Positions 15,809 to 25,042 of a stretch of DNA of 64,000 nt are shown in pieces. Origin of the DNA: Deltaproteobacteria bacterium (GTDB lineage: Bacteria > Desulfobacterota > Binatia > Binatales > Binataceae); the NCBI GenBank assembly GCA_021831785.1, contig JAKBMB010000013.1, positions 1 through 64,000 of the forward strand, in the 5' to 3' direction. The first letter of the stretch is position 1. Each line of letters begins with the position of its first letter. The position numbers were made by a program, and so were the translations under genes. The notes beneath the pieces are model-generated. The model had not been told where the DNA came from and did not search any database. It saw nothing but the letters and a program-made list of their open reading frames with translations.

Positions 15809-16708
15809 TCATGCCCCATCACTGGTGCCGGCGTGAACCGGACGCAGGCGGCGGTAGAGCGCGGCGCCGGCCAGAGAACCGACTGAACCGCCGGCAAGCG
15901 AGCCGACCACGGCGCCAAAAATCCAACTCAAGCTCACCCCCACGGAGAATGCCCCACACTGGAGAAGGATTCCCGGCAGAGCCAGAACCACGAATACCCC
16001 GCCCGCCATCAGGCCGAGCACAACAGGATGCCGGGGTGCCTTAAGACCGACAAAGGCCGTGGCGATCAGGAGCGGAACCAGCGAATAAAGGCTGCCGAGT
16101 ACAAAATACAAACCCTGGTTTTGCACGCCGCCAAACAGGTGGCGAGCGCCCGGACTCATCCGGCAGTAATCGAGCGCCTGGCCGATCGAGCAAGAGCCGG
16201 TCAACGCGAGCGAAAGCCCCATCGCCACGAGTCCCGCGATACCAACCCATCGCGCCGCAATCCCGTAGCGCGGCTCCCCGTCGCGCATCGCCAGAAGCAC
16301 CGCAGCGGCGTACAACGCCGCCCACGCCGCGCCCATGCTCAACAACACTTGCGGTGAGAAGGCCGACAAGTCGCTTTTCTGACCGAGCACCCAGACCGAG
16401 GCGACCGAAAACACCACGCCCATCGTCACGCTGACCAGAGCCGACTTGCCCATTCGGGCGCTCTCGATATGCGCCTGTTCCTGCTCGAGTTCTTCCAGAA
16501 CCCGCGCGCGCGTCATTTGCAAAAGTGCTCCCGGCGCCTCTTGTTCGGGAAGCTCGCCGAGTGCGCGCCAGGTGAGCCGCATCTCTTGCCACGCCTGTCG
16601 GCACTTCGCGCAGCCACGCAGATGAGCCTCGAGTTCGGACGGCGTGCCCAGATTGCCCTCGGCCAAAGCACTGGTGAGTTCGAGTTGAGTCTGTTCGCAC
16701 TTAATCAT
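15809..16708 (-). CDS. Anti-sigma factor with ZAS-type zinc finger and multi-span membrane domain
   Basis: 299 residues from ATG 16708, overlapping the sigma stop by 8 nt (translational coupling). N-terminal HLRGCAKC is the Hx3CxxC zinc-binding anti-sigma motif. After a coiled region (RARVLEELEQEQAHIESARMGK) come about six hydrophobic helices, with periplasm-facing Cys candidates in TGSCSIGQALDYCRM and LLQCGAF. It would hold the ECF sigma at the membrane and release it on a signal, plausibly thiol-reactive metal given the mer genes around it. NrsF-like anti-sigmas have a comparable six-helix layout. Confidence 0.82.
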   Translation of the reverse strand: MIKCEQTQLELTSALAEGNLGTPSELEAHLRGCAKCRQAWQEMRLTWRALGELPEQEAPGALLQMTRARVLEELEQEQAHIESARMGKSALVSVTMGVVFSVASVWVLGQKSDLSAFSPQVLLSMGAAWAALYAAAVLLAMRDGEPRYGIAARWVGIAGLVAMGLSLALTGSCSIGQALDYCRMSPGARHLFGGVQNQGLYFVLGSLYSLVPLLIATAFVGLKAPRHPVVLGLMAGGVFVVLALPGILLQCGAFSVGVSLSWIFGAVVGSLAGGSVGSLAGAALYRRLRPVHAGTSDGA

Positions 16709-17297
16709 TGCCAGATTCACCCGCAGCTTTCTCCGGTGCACGGAGGGCGGCGCGGAGTTGCGCAAGCGCCCGGAATAGCCGTACCTTCACCGCTCCTTGC
16801 GAAATTCCGAGTGCCGAGGCAATCTCACGATTGGCGAGACCCTGGTACCTGCTCAAGAGCAGCACCTCGCGCAGACCCTGCGGCAACTGCTCGATCGCGC
16901 CTTCGAGCACCTTGGTCACCTGACGCGCCTCGATAAACGACTCGGGATCGCTGTCTGCGCTTCGATTGCCCCCCAGTATGGTCTCGATGCCTTCCTCGTC
17001 CATACTCACTCGCCGCTTATGCTCGGCCCGGCTCCGCTCATCGCGCAGCAGGTTCGCTGCGATGGTGAACAAAAAGGCCTTGAACGTGCCCGCCACATAG
17101 CCCTTACGAGCCTGATGCAGGCGCAGGAACGTGGCCTGAAAAAGGTCCTCCGCCATCGCCCGGTCGCCGCTTGCGCGCAGCAGGTAGTTGAAGAGCCTTG
17201 CCCCATAGCGCCTGAACAGTTCATTGAAAGCGGCGCCGTCACCACCGGCATAAGCGAGCATCAAGGCCTCATCGTTCCACGCGCTACCTGCGCTCAT
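16701..17297 (-). CDS. ECF-family RNA polymerase sigma factor
   Basis: 198 residues. Region 2: DEALMLAYAGGDGAAFNELFRRYGARLFNYL, AEDLFQATFLRLHQARKGY (-10 recognition). Region 4: LPQGLREVLLLSRYQGLANREIASALGISQGAVKVRLFRAL (HTH reading the -35). ATG 17297 chosen because AAGGGA lies 7 nt upstream and region 2 starts right after; the frame is open to 17486. A promoter matching two others in the locus sits at 17307-17333, implying autoregulation; it lies so close that the transcript would be nearly leaderless. It directs the mercury locus by inference. Confidence 0.88.
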   Translation of the reverse strand: MSAGSAWNDEALMLAYAGGDGAAFNELFRRYGARLFNYLLRASGDRAMAEDLFQATFLRLHQARKGYVAGTFKAFLFTIAANLLRDERSRAEHKRRVSMDEEGIETILGGNRSADSDPESFIEARQVTKVLEGAIEQLPQGLREVLLLSRYQGLANREIASALGISQGAVKVRLFRALAQLRAALRAPEKAAGESGND

Positions 17298-17306
17298 GCA
17301 TCCCTT

Positions 17307-17333
17307 ATAACGGGCCTGCGCGCGAAAAGTTAC
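17307..17333 (-). promoter_or_regulatory. ECF-type promoter of the sigma/anti-sigma operon
   Basis: Reading the minus strand: GTAACTTTTCG, then CGTTAT, with 19 nt from AAC to CGTT. Both boxes and the spacing match the plus-strand copies at 17349 and 17497, so the sigma factor probably drives its own transcription. Confidence 0.65.
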
Positions 17334-17348
17334 CTCTATCTGCGGCTC

Positions 17349-17376
17349 GTAACCTTCCGCTCGAACTCCCGTTTTT
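17349..17376 (+). promoter_or_regulatory. ECF-type promoter motif, upstream copy
   Basis: GTAACCTTCCG (17349-17359) and CGTTTTT (17370-17376) with the same 19-nt AAC-to-CGTT spacing as the other two copies. It reads toward merTP about 220 nt away. Confidence 0.6.
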
Positions 17377-17496
17377 GAGAGTGTATGCGGGCAAAAGCGC
17401 CAATGGCTGTCTTCTCTGGGACCGCGAACCAGGCCCCGCATGGTAAAGGTTAACCGGGCGGCGTGATGCGGGGGCCTTGCCGGCACCAGGAGACTT

Positions 17497-17523
17497 GTAA
17501 CCTTCCGTGTTCTGCTCCGTTTT
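17497..17523 (+). promoter_or_regulatory. ECF-type promoter of merTP-merA2
   Basis: GTAACCTTCCG (17497-17507) and CGTTTT (17518-17523), identical boxes and spacing to the copy at 17349. Transcription would start about 17530, giving a 60-70 nt leader before the TTG start at 17595. Confidence 0.68.
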
Positions 17524-17594
17524 AAGGTTCGTATTGGACTCGGTGTTCATCAGTCGGAAATCGCGGTCGCGGTCATGGAATAGGAGAACTTCCA

Positions 17595-18203
17595 TTGAAG
17601 TCTGAAAAGCTCGGCTGGTTGTCCGTTGTATTGGCATCGGCGTGCTGCGTGCTGCCGCTGGCAGCCGTGCTGGTGGGCTTGGGCAGCGTCGGCTTGGGCT
17701 CAATCCTGGGCGGCGTGGGCGTTTATTTCAATCTCGGCGGACTCCTGGTCCTGGCGGTCGCCTGGTTCTACTTCCTGCGCGAAAGGCGCAGAGCCTACGC
17801 CCTGAACTCGGGCATCAGAGGCGAGCGCCGGACGATGGCCGCGCTATCGGTTGCAACCGTGCTCGTGGTTCTCTTCGCCGGATCGGGTCTGGCTCCCAAG
17901 CTTCTGAGGGCTTTTGCGTCTCCCACCACGGTAGCCCAGGTGTCACGGACCGGCGCGCCGCAGGGTCTGTCCAACAAGGGGGGCGCCCATGTGCGCAAGG
18001 TTCTCGCCGTTAAGGGAATGGACTGTATAGCCTGCGTCCCGGAGATCAAGCGCAGTCTGGCCACAGTCCCGAGTGTACGTTCGGCTGACGTGAACCTCCA
18101 GAACCAGACCGTCACCATCGAGTACAACCCGGCCAAAGCTTCTCCGGAACAACTGGTCAAGGCGGTCAAGAGAGCAGGGTATGACGCCCAAGTGACGAAT
18201 TGA
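17595..18203 (+). CDS. MerT-MerP fusion, mercuric ion transporter
   Basis: 202 residues from TTG (AGGAG 9 nt upstream). The N-terminal part is MerT-like: LASACCVLPLAAVLVGLG carries the membrane vicinal Cys pair (17-18), followed by two more hydrophobic segments. A linker leads to a C-terminal HMA domain KVLAVKGMDCIACVPEIKRSLATVP with the MerP GMxCxxC metal site. Normally MerT (inner membrane) and MerP (periplasmic) are separate proteins; here capture and import are in one chain. The merA copy starts 48 nt downstream. Expressed probably from the ECF promoter at 17497. Confidence 0.82.
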   Translation: MKSEKLGWLSVVLASACCVLPLAAVLVGLGSVGLGSILGGVGVYFNLGGLLVLAVAWFYFLRERRRAYALNSGIRGERRTMAALSVATVLVVLFAGSGLAPKLLRAFASPTTVAQVSRTGAPQGLSNKGGAHVRKVLAVKGMDCIACVPEIKRSLATVPSVRSADVNLQNQTVTIEYNPAKASPEQLVKAVKRAGYDAQVTN

Positions 18204-18250
18204 TCATTAACCCGAACTAGTTACTTGGGCACCCGTCGTGGAGAGCGGAG

Positions 18251-19675
18251 ATGTTGTTCAACAGAGCCAGCAATAATGATTTTGACTTATTGGTCTTGGG
18301 AGGCGGGTCGGCGGCTTTTGCCGCAGCCATAAGGGCCGCCGAGCTTGGCGCCAGCGTCGCCGTCGCTGAAGACGGCGTCATCGGCGGCACTTGCGTCAAT
18401 CGCGGATGCGTGCCGAGCAAGAACTTGCTTTACGCCGCCGAGCGTTATCACGACTATCACAGGAACGGATTTGCCGGTCTGCCGCAAGGCACACAAGCGG
18501 CGAACTTCGCTGAAGTCATTGCTCAGAAGGACGACCTCGTCGAAGGACTTCGCAAAGCCAAGTATTGGGACATTCTGGAGGCCTTCCCTCAGATAAAGTT
18601 CCTGCCTCACCGGGCGACTTTCGTCTCTCCCAACGAAGTAAGCGTCGGCGACCAAAAAGTCACAGCCGAGCATTTCATTATCGCGACCGGCGCATCGGCG
18701 GCGCGTCTTCCCGTACCGGGGCTGGAGCGAACGCCTCTTCTCACATACAAGGAAGCGCTCGATCTCAAACAGCTCCCGAAGTCGCTGCTCGTGATCGGCG
18801 GCGGTCCGATCGGGCTCGAGCTCGGTCAGATGTACGCGCGCTTTGGAAGCAAGGTGACAATCCTCGAGGCCCTGCCGCGCATCGCGCCGCTCGAGGACGA
18901 AGATATCTCCGAGGCGCTCAAGGGCTATCTGACGGAGGAGGGACTTCAAATCCTCACTTCGGTCAAGGTGACGCAGGTTGAACCCGTCGAGGGCGGCGTA
19001 AGAATCGAAGCTCTGGTCGAGGGCGAGCCCACTGACTTCCTTGGGGAGCGGCTGCTGCTCGCCGCGGGACTCAAGCCCAACACCCGCGACCTCGGACTGG
19101 AGCGGGCGGGCGTGCAGCACGATGGGCGCGGCGCTGTGGTCGTTGACGATCAGCTCAGGACCACCGCCAAAAACGTCTGGGCGGCGGGCGACGTGACCGG
19201 ACAAACAATGCTGGTCACCGTAGCGGCGATGGAGGGCGGGATCGCGGCTGAAAACGCGCTCGCCAACGTTCGCAAGCGGATAGACTTGAAGACCGTGCCC
19301 CACGCGATCTTCACCTCGCCCCAGGTCGCCTCGGTGGGCCTGCGCGAGCGCGATGCGAAAGCTTCGGGACGCAACATCCTGACCGCAAAACTCCCCTTCG
19401 AGCATGTGCCCAAGGCCGCCGCGGTGCGCGATACGCGCGGGCTCCTAAAGCTGGTCGTGGACAGGCGACGCAACTACCGAGTCCTCGGCGCCCATATGGT
19501 CGCCGCCGAGGCCGCGGATATGGTCCATATCGGCGTGCTCGCGGTTCAGCAAAGCCTCACCGTTGGGGACCTGCTGCGCACCACTTTCGTTTATCCGACG
19601 CTGGCGGAGGCTTTTAAGATTGCGGCGCTCTCGTTCAAGAAGGACGTGACCAAGCTAAGTTGCTGCGCAACCTGA
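18251..19675 (+). CDS. merA: Mercuric reductase-like flavoprotein (second copy)
   Basis: 474 residues. FAD site [24 protein letters not shown]; redox-active [14 protein letters not shown] (C48, C53); NADPH-binding IGGGPIGLELGQMYARFG; ends KLSCCAT with the MerA-specific vicinal Cys (471-472). Like the copy at 13968 it lacks an N-terminal HMA domain, but the MerT-MerP fusion encoded just upstream provides one in trans. GGAGAGCGGAG precedes the ATG. The two copies have the same length but differ clearly in sequence, so this is not a recent duplication. Confidence 0.87.
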   Translation: MLFNRASNNDFDLLVLGGGSAAFAAAIRAAELGASVAVAEDGVIGGTCVNRGCVPSKNLLYAAERYHDYHRNGFAGLPQGTQAANFAEVIAQKDDLVEGLRKAKYWDILEAFPQIKFLPHRATFVSPNEVSVGDQKVTAEHFIIATGASAARLPVPGLERTPLLTYKEALDLKQLPKSLLVIGGGPIGLELGQMYARFGSKVTILEALPRIAPLEDEDISEALKGYLTEEGLQILTSVKVTQVEPVEGGVRIEALVEGEPTDFLGERLLLAAGLKPNTRDLGLERAGVQHDGRGAVVVDDQLRTTAKNVWAAGDVTGQTMLVTVAAMEGGIAAENALANVRKRIDLKTVPHAIFTSPQVASVGLRERDAKASGRNILTAKLPFEHVPKAAAVRDTRGLLKLVVDRRRNYRVLGAHMVAAEAADMVHIGVLAVQQSLTVGDLLRTTFVYPTLAEAFKIAALSFKKDVTKLSCCAT

Positions 19676-19994
19676 GAGACGGCAACAGAAAGGAAAGGGG
19701 GGACTCAATAAAAGGCAGCCGAACAAGCGGCGCCCGTTTGGCTTTGCCAGTGAGTCGATGCGCATCTTCGGGCCGATAACGAAAATGCCCTCCTGCGTGC
19801 TGACAGCCCACGAAAGCCGAGTCGTTGGGATTCTTTACAACGACTGGCGCGACCTGTTGTGCTGCACCACCATGGACCAGGCGATGGAGCACGCGGGCGT
19901 GGCGTGACGGCGTCCATGACGGTCAAGGCCACGGCGTGAGACCGCGGCCTTGACCAGAGAAACCGTGTTGCACGGCGGAGCCGAGCTGGCGGCG
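19676..19994. other. Intergenic stretch between merA and acetamidase-like gene
   Basis: Only a 49-codon open frame (19758-19907, +) with no ribosome binding site and no recognisable family. Nothing else seen. Confidence 0.4.
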
Positions 19995-21293
19995 CTAGAC
20001 GAAAATCCCGCGGGGCACGGTCATCGAGACCACCCAGTTGGGGATATCCACCACCTCGCTGATCTTGAGGTCGCCCGCCACGGAACAGATAGCGTACGCT
20101 TCGTGCAGGCTCAGCCCCTGTTCGCGCACCAGCCACTCGATCATGTCGCGGACGGCGCGTTTTGCGTTCTCCATCAGGTCGGGCCCGACCCCGGTCGTAT
20201 GATAAAATCCTTTCGCGCGCATCTCGGGCGTAAGCGCAGCCTGGGTTGGATCTGAAGCCGGGACGATCGCCCGCGGGCTCTCGATAATCTGATGCTTGAC
20301 CACGCGAAAGCTCAGCGTCGCCGACATCAGGGTCTCGATCGCGGTGACGCACACCTCGCCGTCCCCCTGCGCCATGTGACCGTCGCCGGTGGAGAACTTC
20401 GCCCCTTCGACATAGACCGGGTAGTAGAGCTTCGCGCCTTTGGTGAACTGCTTGATATCCGCGTTGCCGCCGACGCCGCCGCTTAAGTTCGGCGGCACGG
20501 TGCGGTACATGCCCTTTCTAAGCGGCGCCACGCCGTAGACGCCCATGAAGGGTGCGAGCGGAATCTGCGCCTTGGTGCCGGTGTCTTTACCCACGAACTT
20601 GGCAAACCCGGTGCTCTGACCTTTGTCGAAAGTGAAGAGCTGAACAAACGGCGCGCCGCTGTTGTAAGGCTGGTCATCCGGGATAGCGCTCGGCACCTTA
20701 CCGGGCGACGGGTCGCTCAGTTGCGAGGCTTCGGTAAACTGTGCGAACGCCGCGAGCGCCTCGGGCCGCAGGCTTCCAAAGAGCCCCAGCAAGGGGCCCA
20801 TCACGACGTAGCCGAAATCGACCAGCGGCGATACGTCGAGAACCTCGACCTCCAGAAGGTCGCCGGGTTTGGCGCCCTCGACGTACACCGGTCCGGTTAG
20901 GGGGTGGATTTTCCCCAGGTCAAGCTTCAACGACCCGTCGGGCGTGAGGGTCTGAGCGGCGCTGCCAATATCCAGCGCGTCGCGGCACAAAAACTGTACT
21001 GCCTCACCCTGCTTGACTCTCGCTGCCGGCGGCAAATCTTGGTTAAAGCGGTTATGCAGGGTTTTTGAAAAGCCGTCGATCTTCACCGCGGGCGTCGGCG
21101 GCGGGTCGTCCTTATCGGGCACGGCACCCACGACTACGTCCGGCCGGCCCACGCCGGCCACAGATATTCCCTGCTCGGCGGCGGCCAGCCGCGAGCCCAC
21201 TCCGGCGACCGCCGCAGCCGCCGTGGCCCCCAAAGAAACCTTGCGAATAAAGCTGCGACGCGAAAGCGCGTGGTCTGAATGGATAAAACACAT
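19995..21293 (-). CDS. Tat-exported acetamidase/formamidase family protein
   Basis: 432 residues. N-terminal SRRSFIRKVSLGATAAAAVAG is a twin-arginine signal, so a folded, probably metal-binding enzyme is exported. The body follows the FmdA/AmdA family: VKQGEAVQFLCRDALDIG, GPVYVEGAKPGDLLEVEVLDVSP, PLAPFMGVYGVAP, and DGHMAQGDGEVCVTAIE, which are the family's conserved turns. The family hydrolyses formamide or acetamide to ammonia and the acid. Export and the unusual length of the N-terminus mean the substrate is uncertain. GGAAGGGG precedes the ATG. Confidence 0.8.
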   Translation of the reverse strand: MCFIHSDHALSRRSFIRKVSLGATAAAAVAGVGSRLAAAEQGISVAGVGRPDVVVGAVPDKDDPPPTPAVKIDGFSKTLHNRFNQDLPPAARVKQGEAVQFLCRDALDIGSAAQTLTPDGSLKLDLGKIHPLTGPVYVEGAKPGDLLEVEVLDVSPLVDFGYVVMGPLLGLFGSLRPEALAAFAQFTEASQLSDPSPGKVPSAIPDDQPYNSGAPFVQLFTFDKGQSTGFAKFVGKDTGTKAQIPLAPFMGVYGVAPLRKGMYRTVPPNLSGGVGGNADIKQFTKGAKLYYPVYVEGAKFSTGDGHMAQGDGEVCVTAIETLMSATLSFRVVKHQIIESPRAIVPASDPTQAALTPEMRAKGFYHTTGVGPDLMENAKRAVRDMIEWLVREQGLSLHEAYAICSVAGDLKISEVVDIPNWVVSMTVPRGIFV

Positions 21294-21717
21294 AAGCCCC
21301 TTCCCTCCTCTTTCGATGCGCCGGCGGTTTGAGTGTCAAACCGAACCGATAAAGTTGCACGTCCCCACATTACTCACCAAACTTCGACACGCACCGCCCC
21401 CGGGAAAGCGAAACCTCCGACGATTAATGAGACCCTCCGGCGCCGGTGCCAGCCGGGCAATCATGCGCGGCGAAGATCGGCCTTCCCGCGCGATTCCACT
21501 TTTAACCGTGTATTACGGGGTCTAACCCCAGTCAAGTTAAACGCCCGAGCCGCTGTCGGACCTGTTTTCACGGAAAGCCGCGCCCTCTTTTGCGGACCGC
21601 GGCGCCCGGCCAGCGTGAACGAGCGGCCGCGTCGGCATTGTGGGACGCGCAGAACGGCTACCGCCAGCGGTCGCCTCAAGCATTGCGCATAGTCGGCAGC
21701 CTGCGCGCGCTTGTGGG
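21294..21717. other. Gene-free stretch
   Basis: No credible coding frame, RNA or terminator was seen in this 424-base interval between two minus-strand genes. Confidence 0.4.
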
Positions 21718-22122
21718 TTACGAAAGCGGTGAGTCCTCAATGGCGCCATACTGACCTCGCGCCGGGTCCCAGTGCTCGATATGCTCGTACACGATCACCT
21801 TCTCCATCAGAAGCTCTTCGTGATCGCGGCAGAACGACTCAAGCTTCTCGCGCTCGGCGATCAACTCGATGCAGAGGTTGAGCTCCTTATGGGATGTCGC
21901 CCGGCCGCCTAGTTCCGGCGGGCCACCCAGGCTGTAGCCTTGGTGCACATATTGAGCCACGGCGTTCGGAATGCCTTGGGCCCGAGCAGCCGCGATTATC
22001 TCCTGGTAGAGCGGACGGGCAAAGACGCCCCTTAATCCGGGCTTTTTGCGTCTTTCACCCAAGTCCATGTAGATACGGACCCGGCCGGTTTCGCGATAAC
22101 TGGTTTCCTTTTGGTGCGTCAT
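21718..22122 (-). CDS. DUF190 family protein
   Basis: 134 residues starting [26 protein letters not shown] at ATG 22122, with GGAGAT upstream. The body ([34 protein letters not shown]) and the C-terminal [15 protein letters not shown] segment are typical of DUF190, a PII-like fold often encoded with fluoride exporters. It is in the same frame as the ClC-F remnant upstream, so it may be translated alone or as the tail of a fusion. It appears intact although the transporter frame is broken. Confidence 0.72.
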   Translation of the reverse strand: MTHQKETSYRETGRVRIYMDLGERRKKPGLRGVFARPLYQEIIAAARAQGIPNAVAQYVHQGYSLGGPPELGGRATSHKELNLCIELIAEREKLESFCRDHEELLMEKVIVYEHIEHWDPARGQYGAIEDSPLS

Positions 22123-23383
22123 GTTCGTATCTCCATCGAATGAAGCGACGGCCGGAGCAGTCGTTTGAGCGTCGGTTGCCTGCGTTGTGTCGGCCTCTTC
22201 ACGTTGGCCGTTTGACCGGTCTGCCCGGTTATCGGAGGTGGTGTTCGAGGCCAACCTGGCGAGCATCGTTCCGCCCAGCCCCGGTTTGAGTTCGCGCGCC
22301 CTGCGCAGCGTGGTCTCGGGCGGGAGCATCGACGAAAATAGCTTTGGACTGCCGATCTTTTGCGACAGGTAAATCCCGGAATATCCGCTCATTATGTAGG
22401 CGACGAAGCAGGCGGTAGCGAGGTACACGACAAGCCCCGAGCGCATCAGGTCGGGACTGCCTCCCGCAGCGAACAGCTCGATGCCCCTCATCGTGCAGGC
22501 GATCGGCGTGTTGGTGGCTCCGGCGAAAACCCCAACGAAGCCCAAGCCCGCGAACAATCCAAAGGGCGCGCTGAGCAGCCTCGCAAGCGCGTTGCCCAGC
22601 GTCGCTCCGACGTAAAACAGCGGCGTTACCTCGCCGCCCTTGAAACCGCTCGAAATCGTCACCGTGGTGAATACGGTCTTCCACCACAAGCAGCAGCAAG
22701 GGGTTGAGCGCGGGCAACTCGCGGATCAGCCGCATCTCGCTGAAGGATCGAATGAAATACCGGGTATGCTCAATGCCCCACCATTTCGTCATGTAATCGC
22801 CGGCGATGCTGGCAACTAAACAGAGAAGGAAAGACTGAAAGTTCACCAACCCGATTACCAGTACCTCGACCCCGAAAAACGCGCCCGCCAGCGGCGTGCC
22901 GAAAACCGCGCCAAAGCCTGAGGCTACGCCCGCGGTAAGCAGCGTCTGATGGTCAATTTCGCTGAGCCGCAGAGCGCGCCCCATCGTACTGGCGATGCTG
23001 CCACCCATCTAAATCGCGGTTCCCTCGCGTCCCGCCGAGCCGCCGAACAGATGCGTGACGACCGTACCAATCAGTACCAGCGGCCCCATCCGCGCCGGCA
23101 CTCCGCCGCCCGGCTCGTGGATCTGCTCCATCACCAAGTTATTGCCGGCCTCGACCGACTTGCCGAAGAAATGGTAAAGAACCCCGACCGCCATCCCTCC
23201 AAAGGGCAGCAGGAACAGCAGCCAAGAATTGTTCCAGAAAGTCTCGATCGCGAGGTTAAGCGTCCACAAAAACAGCGCCACGGCAGAGCCGATCACCGCA
23301 CCGGCAGGAACACCGATCGCGACCCACTTGGCGCAAAAGGCCGCCAGGGCCAGGTGTTCACGCGGATTCCATCGAAAGGGCAT
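21718..23383 (-). pseudogene. ClC-F type fluoride/proton antiporter, broken by an amber codon and a frameshift
   Basis: Start at ATG 23383 (MPFRWNPREHLAL). Three segments together read as a ClC antiporter: GNNLVMEQIHEPGGGVPARMGPLVLIGTVVTHLFGGSAGREGTAI, then MGGSIASTMGRALRL...TPLAGAFFGVEVL, then [37 protein letters not shown] and GNN instead of GSGIP are features I associate with fluoride-selective ClC-F. An in-frame TAG (23009-23011) stands where the family has Gln (CAG), and a one-base shift follows near 22690. The third segment runs on in frame into the DUF190 sequence. Sequencing error cannot be excluded, but two independent lesions suggest decay. Confidence 0.8.
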
Positions 23384-23669
23384 TGCGCTCACTTTGCGGA
23401 CTGCCCGCGAACCGCGCGAGAGATTCTTGATGTCGCAGTTGCCGCCATGCTCCCGCGGCGGAACCGTGCGCCACCCCTCACCGGCTGCTTCGTGCGCCTG
23501 TCTGCCGGTCATCTGACCCATCAGAGCAGTGGGCGCATAAGGGGGCGCGAGCAGCACCTGCGCGAAAACGAGGCGCTGATCGGACAGAGCCTGGGCGGCA
23601 AGAACAGTGGGCTTTGCGATTGTCATCCGCGTAAGACGCAGCCCCGTCTGTAAGCCAGGAGGTGTTAAG

Positions 23670-24167
23670 ATGCGAAGGAACAGTCGATTAATGGTTGTTT
23701 CGGGTGCGCTTGCGGTAGGTCTGGGCTTGTTAAGTTTGCAGGGTTATGCCTGGGCCCGGTATCACGGTCATGGCGGCGGCTCCGGAGTGATGGCGGCGAT
23801 GCGGGTCGTGCGTCCCACCCTCTCTCAAGCGCAGAAGGAACAGATCAAGTCCCTTTTCCAGACAAAAAGGGCCGCTCTCAAAGCCGATCATCAAAGCGTT
23901 CGCGAGGCGCGGCAAAACCTCGCCCAAGCCATCCTGTCCAAGGGAGACGTCAAAGGCGCGATAGGCCGATTGCAACTCAGTCAGGGCAGGCTTTTGCAGG
24001 ACCGCACGGACCTGGCACAGCAGATAGTCGCGGTGCTCACGCCTGAGCAGCTCAACCAAGCCAAAAACTTCCTGACCCAGTGGCAATCGCTGCGCCAGCA
24101 GCAGCACCAGCAACGCGAAGCGCTGTTCCACCAATTTATGCAGAGCAAGGGCGGGAGCAACGACTGA
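23670..24167 (+). CDS. Spy/CpxP-like periplasmic protein
   Basis: 165 residues from ATG 23670, with AGGAGGTG 6 nt upstream. Signal peptide MRRNSRLMVVSGALAVGLGLLSLQGYAWA, a His/Gly-rich patch RYHGHGGGSG, then all-helical sequence with two LTxxQ-like motifs (LSQAQKEQIKSLF and LTPEQLNQAKNFL) that define the Spy/CpxP family. These are periplasmic chaperones or metal-stress proteins. The His patch could bind metal. It stands divergent from the broken fluoride antiporter. Confidence 0.78.
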   Translation: MRRNSRLMVVSGALAVGLGLLSLQGYAWARYHGHGGGSGVMAAMRVVRPTLSQAQKEQIKSLFQTKRAALKADHQSVREARQNLAQAILSKGDVKGAIGRLQLSQGRLLQDRTDLAQQIVAVLTPEQLNQAKNFLTQWQSLRQQQHQQREALFHQFMQSKGGSND

Positions 24168-24456
24168 CCGAGCAGATCGCGCGTGAGGAGTTTCGCGTCG
24201 ACCGCAAGCGGAGTCCTAGGCGCCGCGAAGTGACTTATTGCAGCACTCCGGGGCACCGCAGCCGACGTGAAGCTCCCTGTGCAACGAGCGTTGAGTTCCA
24301 CCGAGCCGGCAAGTCCCGGGACAGGCGCGGGCAAGACCTGTGCGCCTGAGTCCCGGGCGCCGGCAGGTTCATTAATGCGGGCGGATATGCCGCCGAAATT
24401 GATCCGAGCTTGCTCATCGAAGATCGAGCAGGTTCACGCCAACCCGGAGGTGAACA

Positions 24457-24741
24457 TTGAGATCCACGATTTGGATTGCCCTAAGCTTTCTGGCCCTTAT
24501 GACGCTCGCGCCGGCGGCGCGGGCGCAGACCAATGAGCCGTCGACAGGCGGCCGTTCACAACGGCAAGCGATGCGCCAGGAAATGGTTAAAGCCTGCGCG
24601 AACAAATCGGCAGGCGCATCATGCTCGTTTTCCCGCGAAGGGCAAACTGTCAACGGCACTTGCCGGCAAACGCGTCGCGGACAGTTAGTTTGCCGCAGCG
24701 CGCAAGGGCGGCACAGCCGGGGAATGGGCGGCGGAATGTAA
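24457..24741 (+). CDS. Small secreted Cys-containing protein
   Basis: 94 residues from TTG (GGAGG 6 nt upstream). Signal peptide MRSTIWIALSFLALMTLAPAARA, then KACANKSAGASCSFSREGQTVNGTCRQTRRGQLVCR: four Cys that could form two disulfides, and a Gly/Met tail GMGGGM. This pattern resembles small periplasmic proteins annotated only as hypothetical. It follows the Spy-like gene by about 290 nt, and no further gene lies before 25043. Function unknown. Confidence 0.6.
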   Translation: MRSTIWIALSFLALMTLAPAARAQTNEPSTGGRSQRQAMRQEMVKACANKSAGASCSFSREGQTVNGTCRQTRRGQLVCRSAQGRHSRGMGGGM

Positions 24742-25042
24742 ACCAGGCGGGCGTTTGCGACGGCGAGCTCGGCTCGCTAACAGCGGCGCACAGGGCGTTT
24801 TTAGCGAAAACTTCCTCCGATTTCGGGAAAGTTCGCGGAGCGCCCTTTCGCCGCCGGAATGTGCCGCGGTTTACTCACGAAAGCTCGCCGCAAATGGCCG
24901 GATTGTTGCGGGCGGTCGAGCAGACCAGGCAGTTCCAGCGCCCCGACAAGCGCCAGCCGCCTTGCGACGCGGAGTGCCGGCAGCGTTGCGTATAGCGGGT
25001 TGAGCCGGGAGCATCAGGGCGCGGCCGGCTCGCCGGCCCGGG

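Noticed and set aside
19758-19907. 49-codon ORF with a Cys-Cys pair after merA (MRIFGPITKMPSCVL...)
   Set aside because: No ribosome binding site, no recognisable family; the size is expected by chance in GC-rich DNA.
23009-23011. Recoding of the amber codon in the ClC-F gene
   Set aside because: A downstream frameshift also breaks the gene, and Gln CAG to TAG is a single transition, so decay is simpler.
23384-23640. Possible fluoride riboswitch upstream of the ClC-F remnant
   Set aside because: CTGATGG occurs upstream, but the remaining conserved positions and pairing of the crcB motif could not be fitted by eye.
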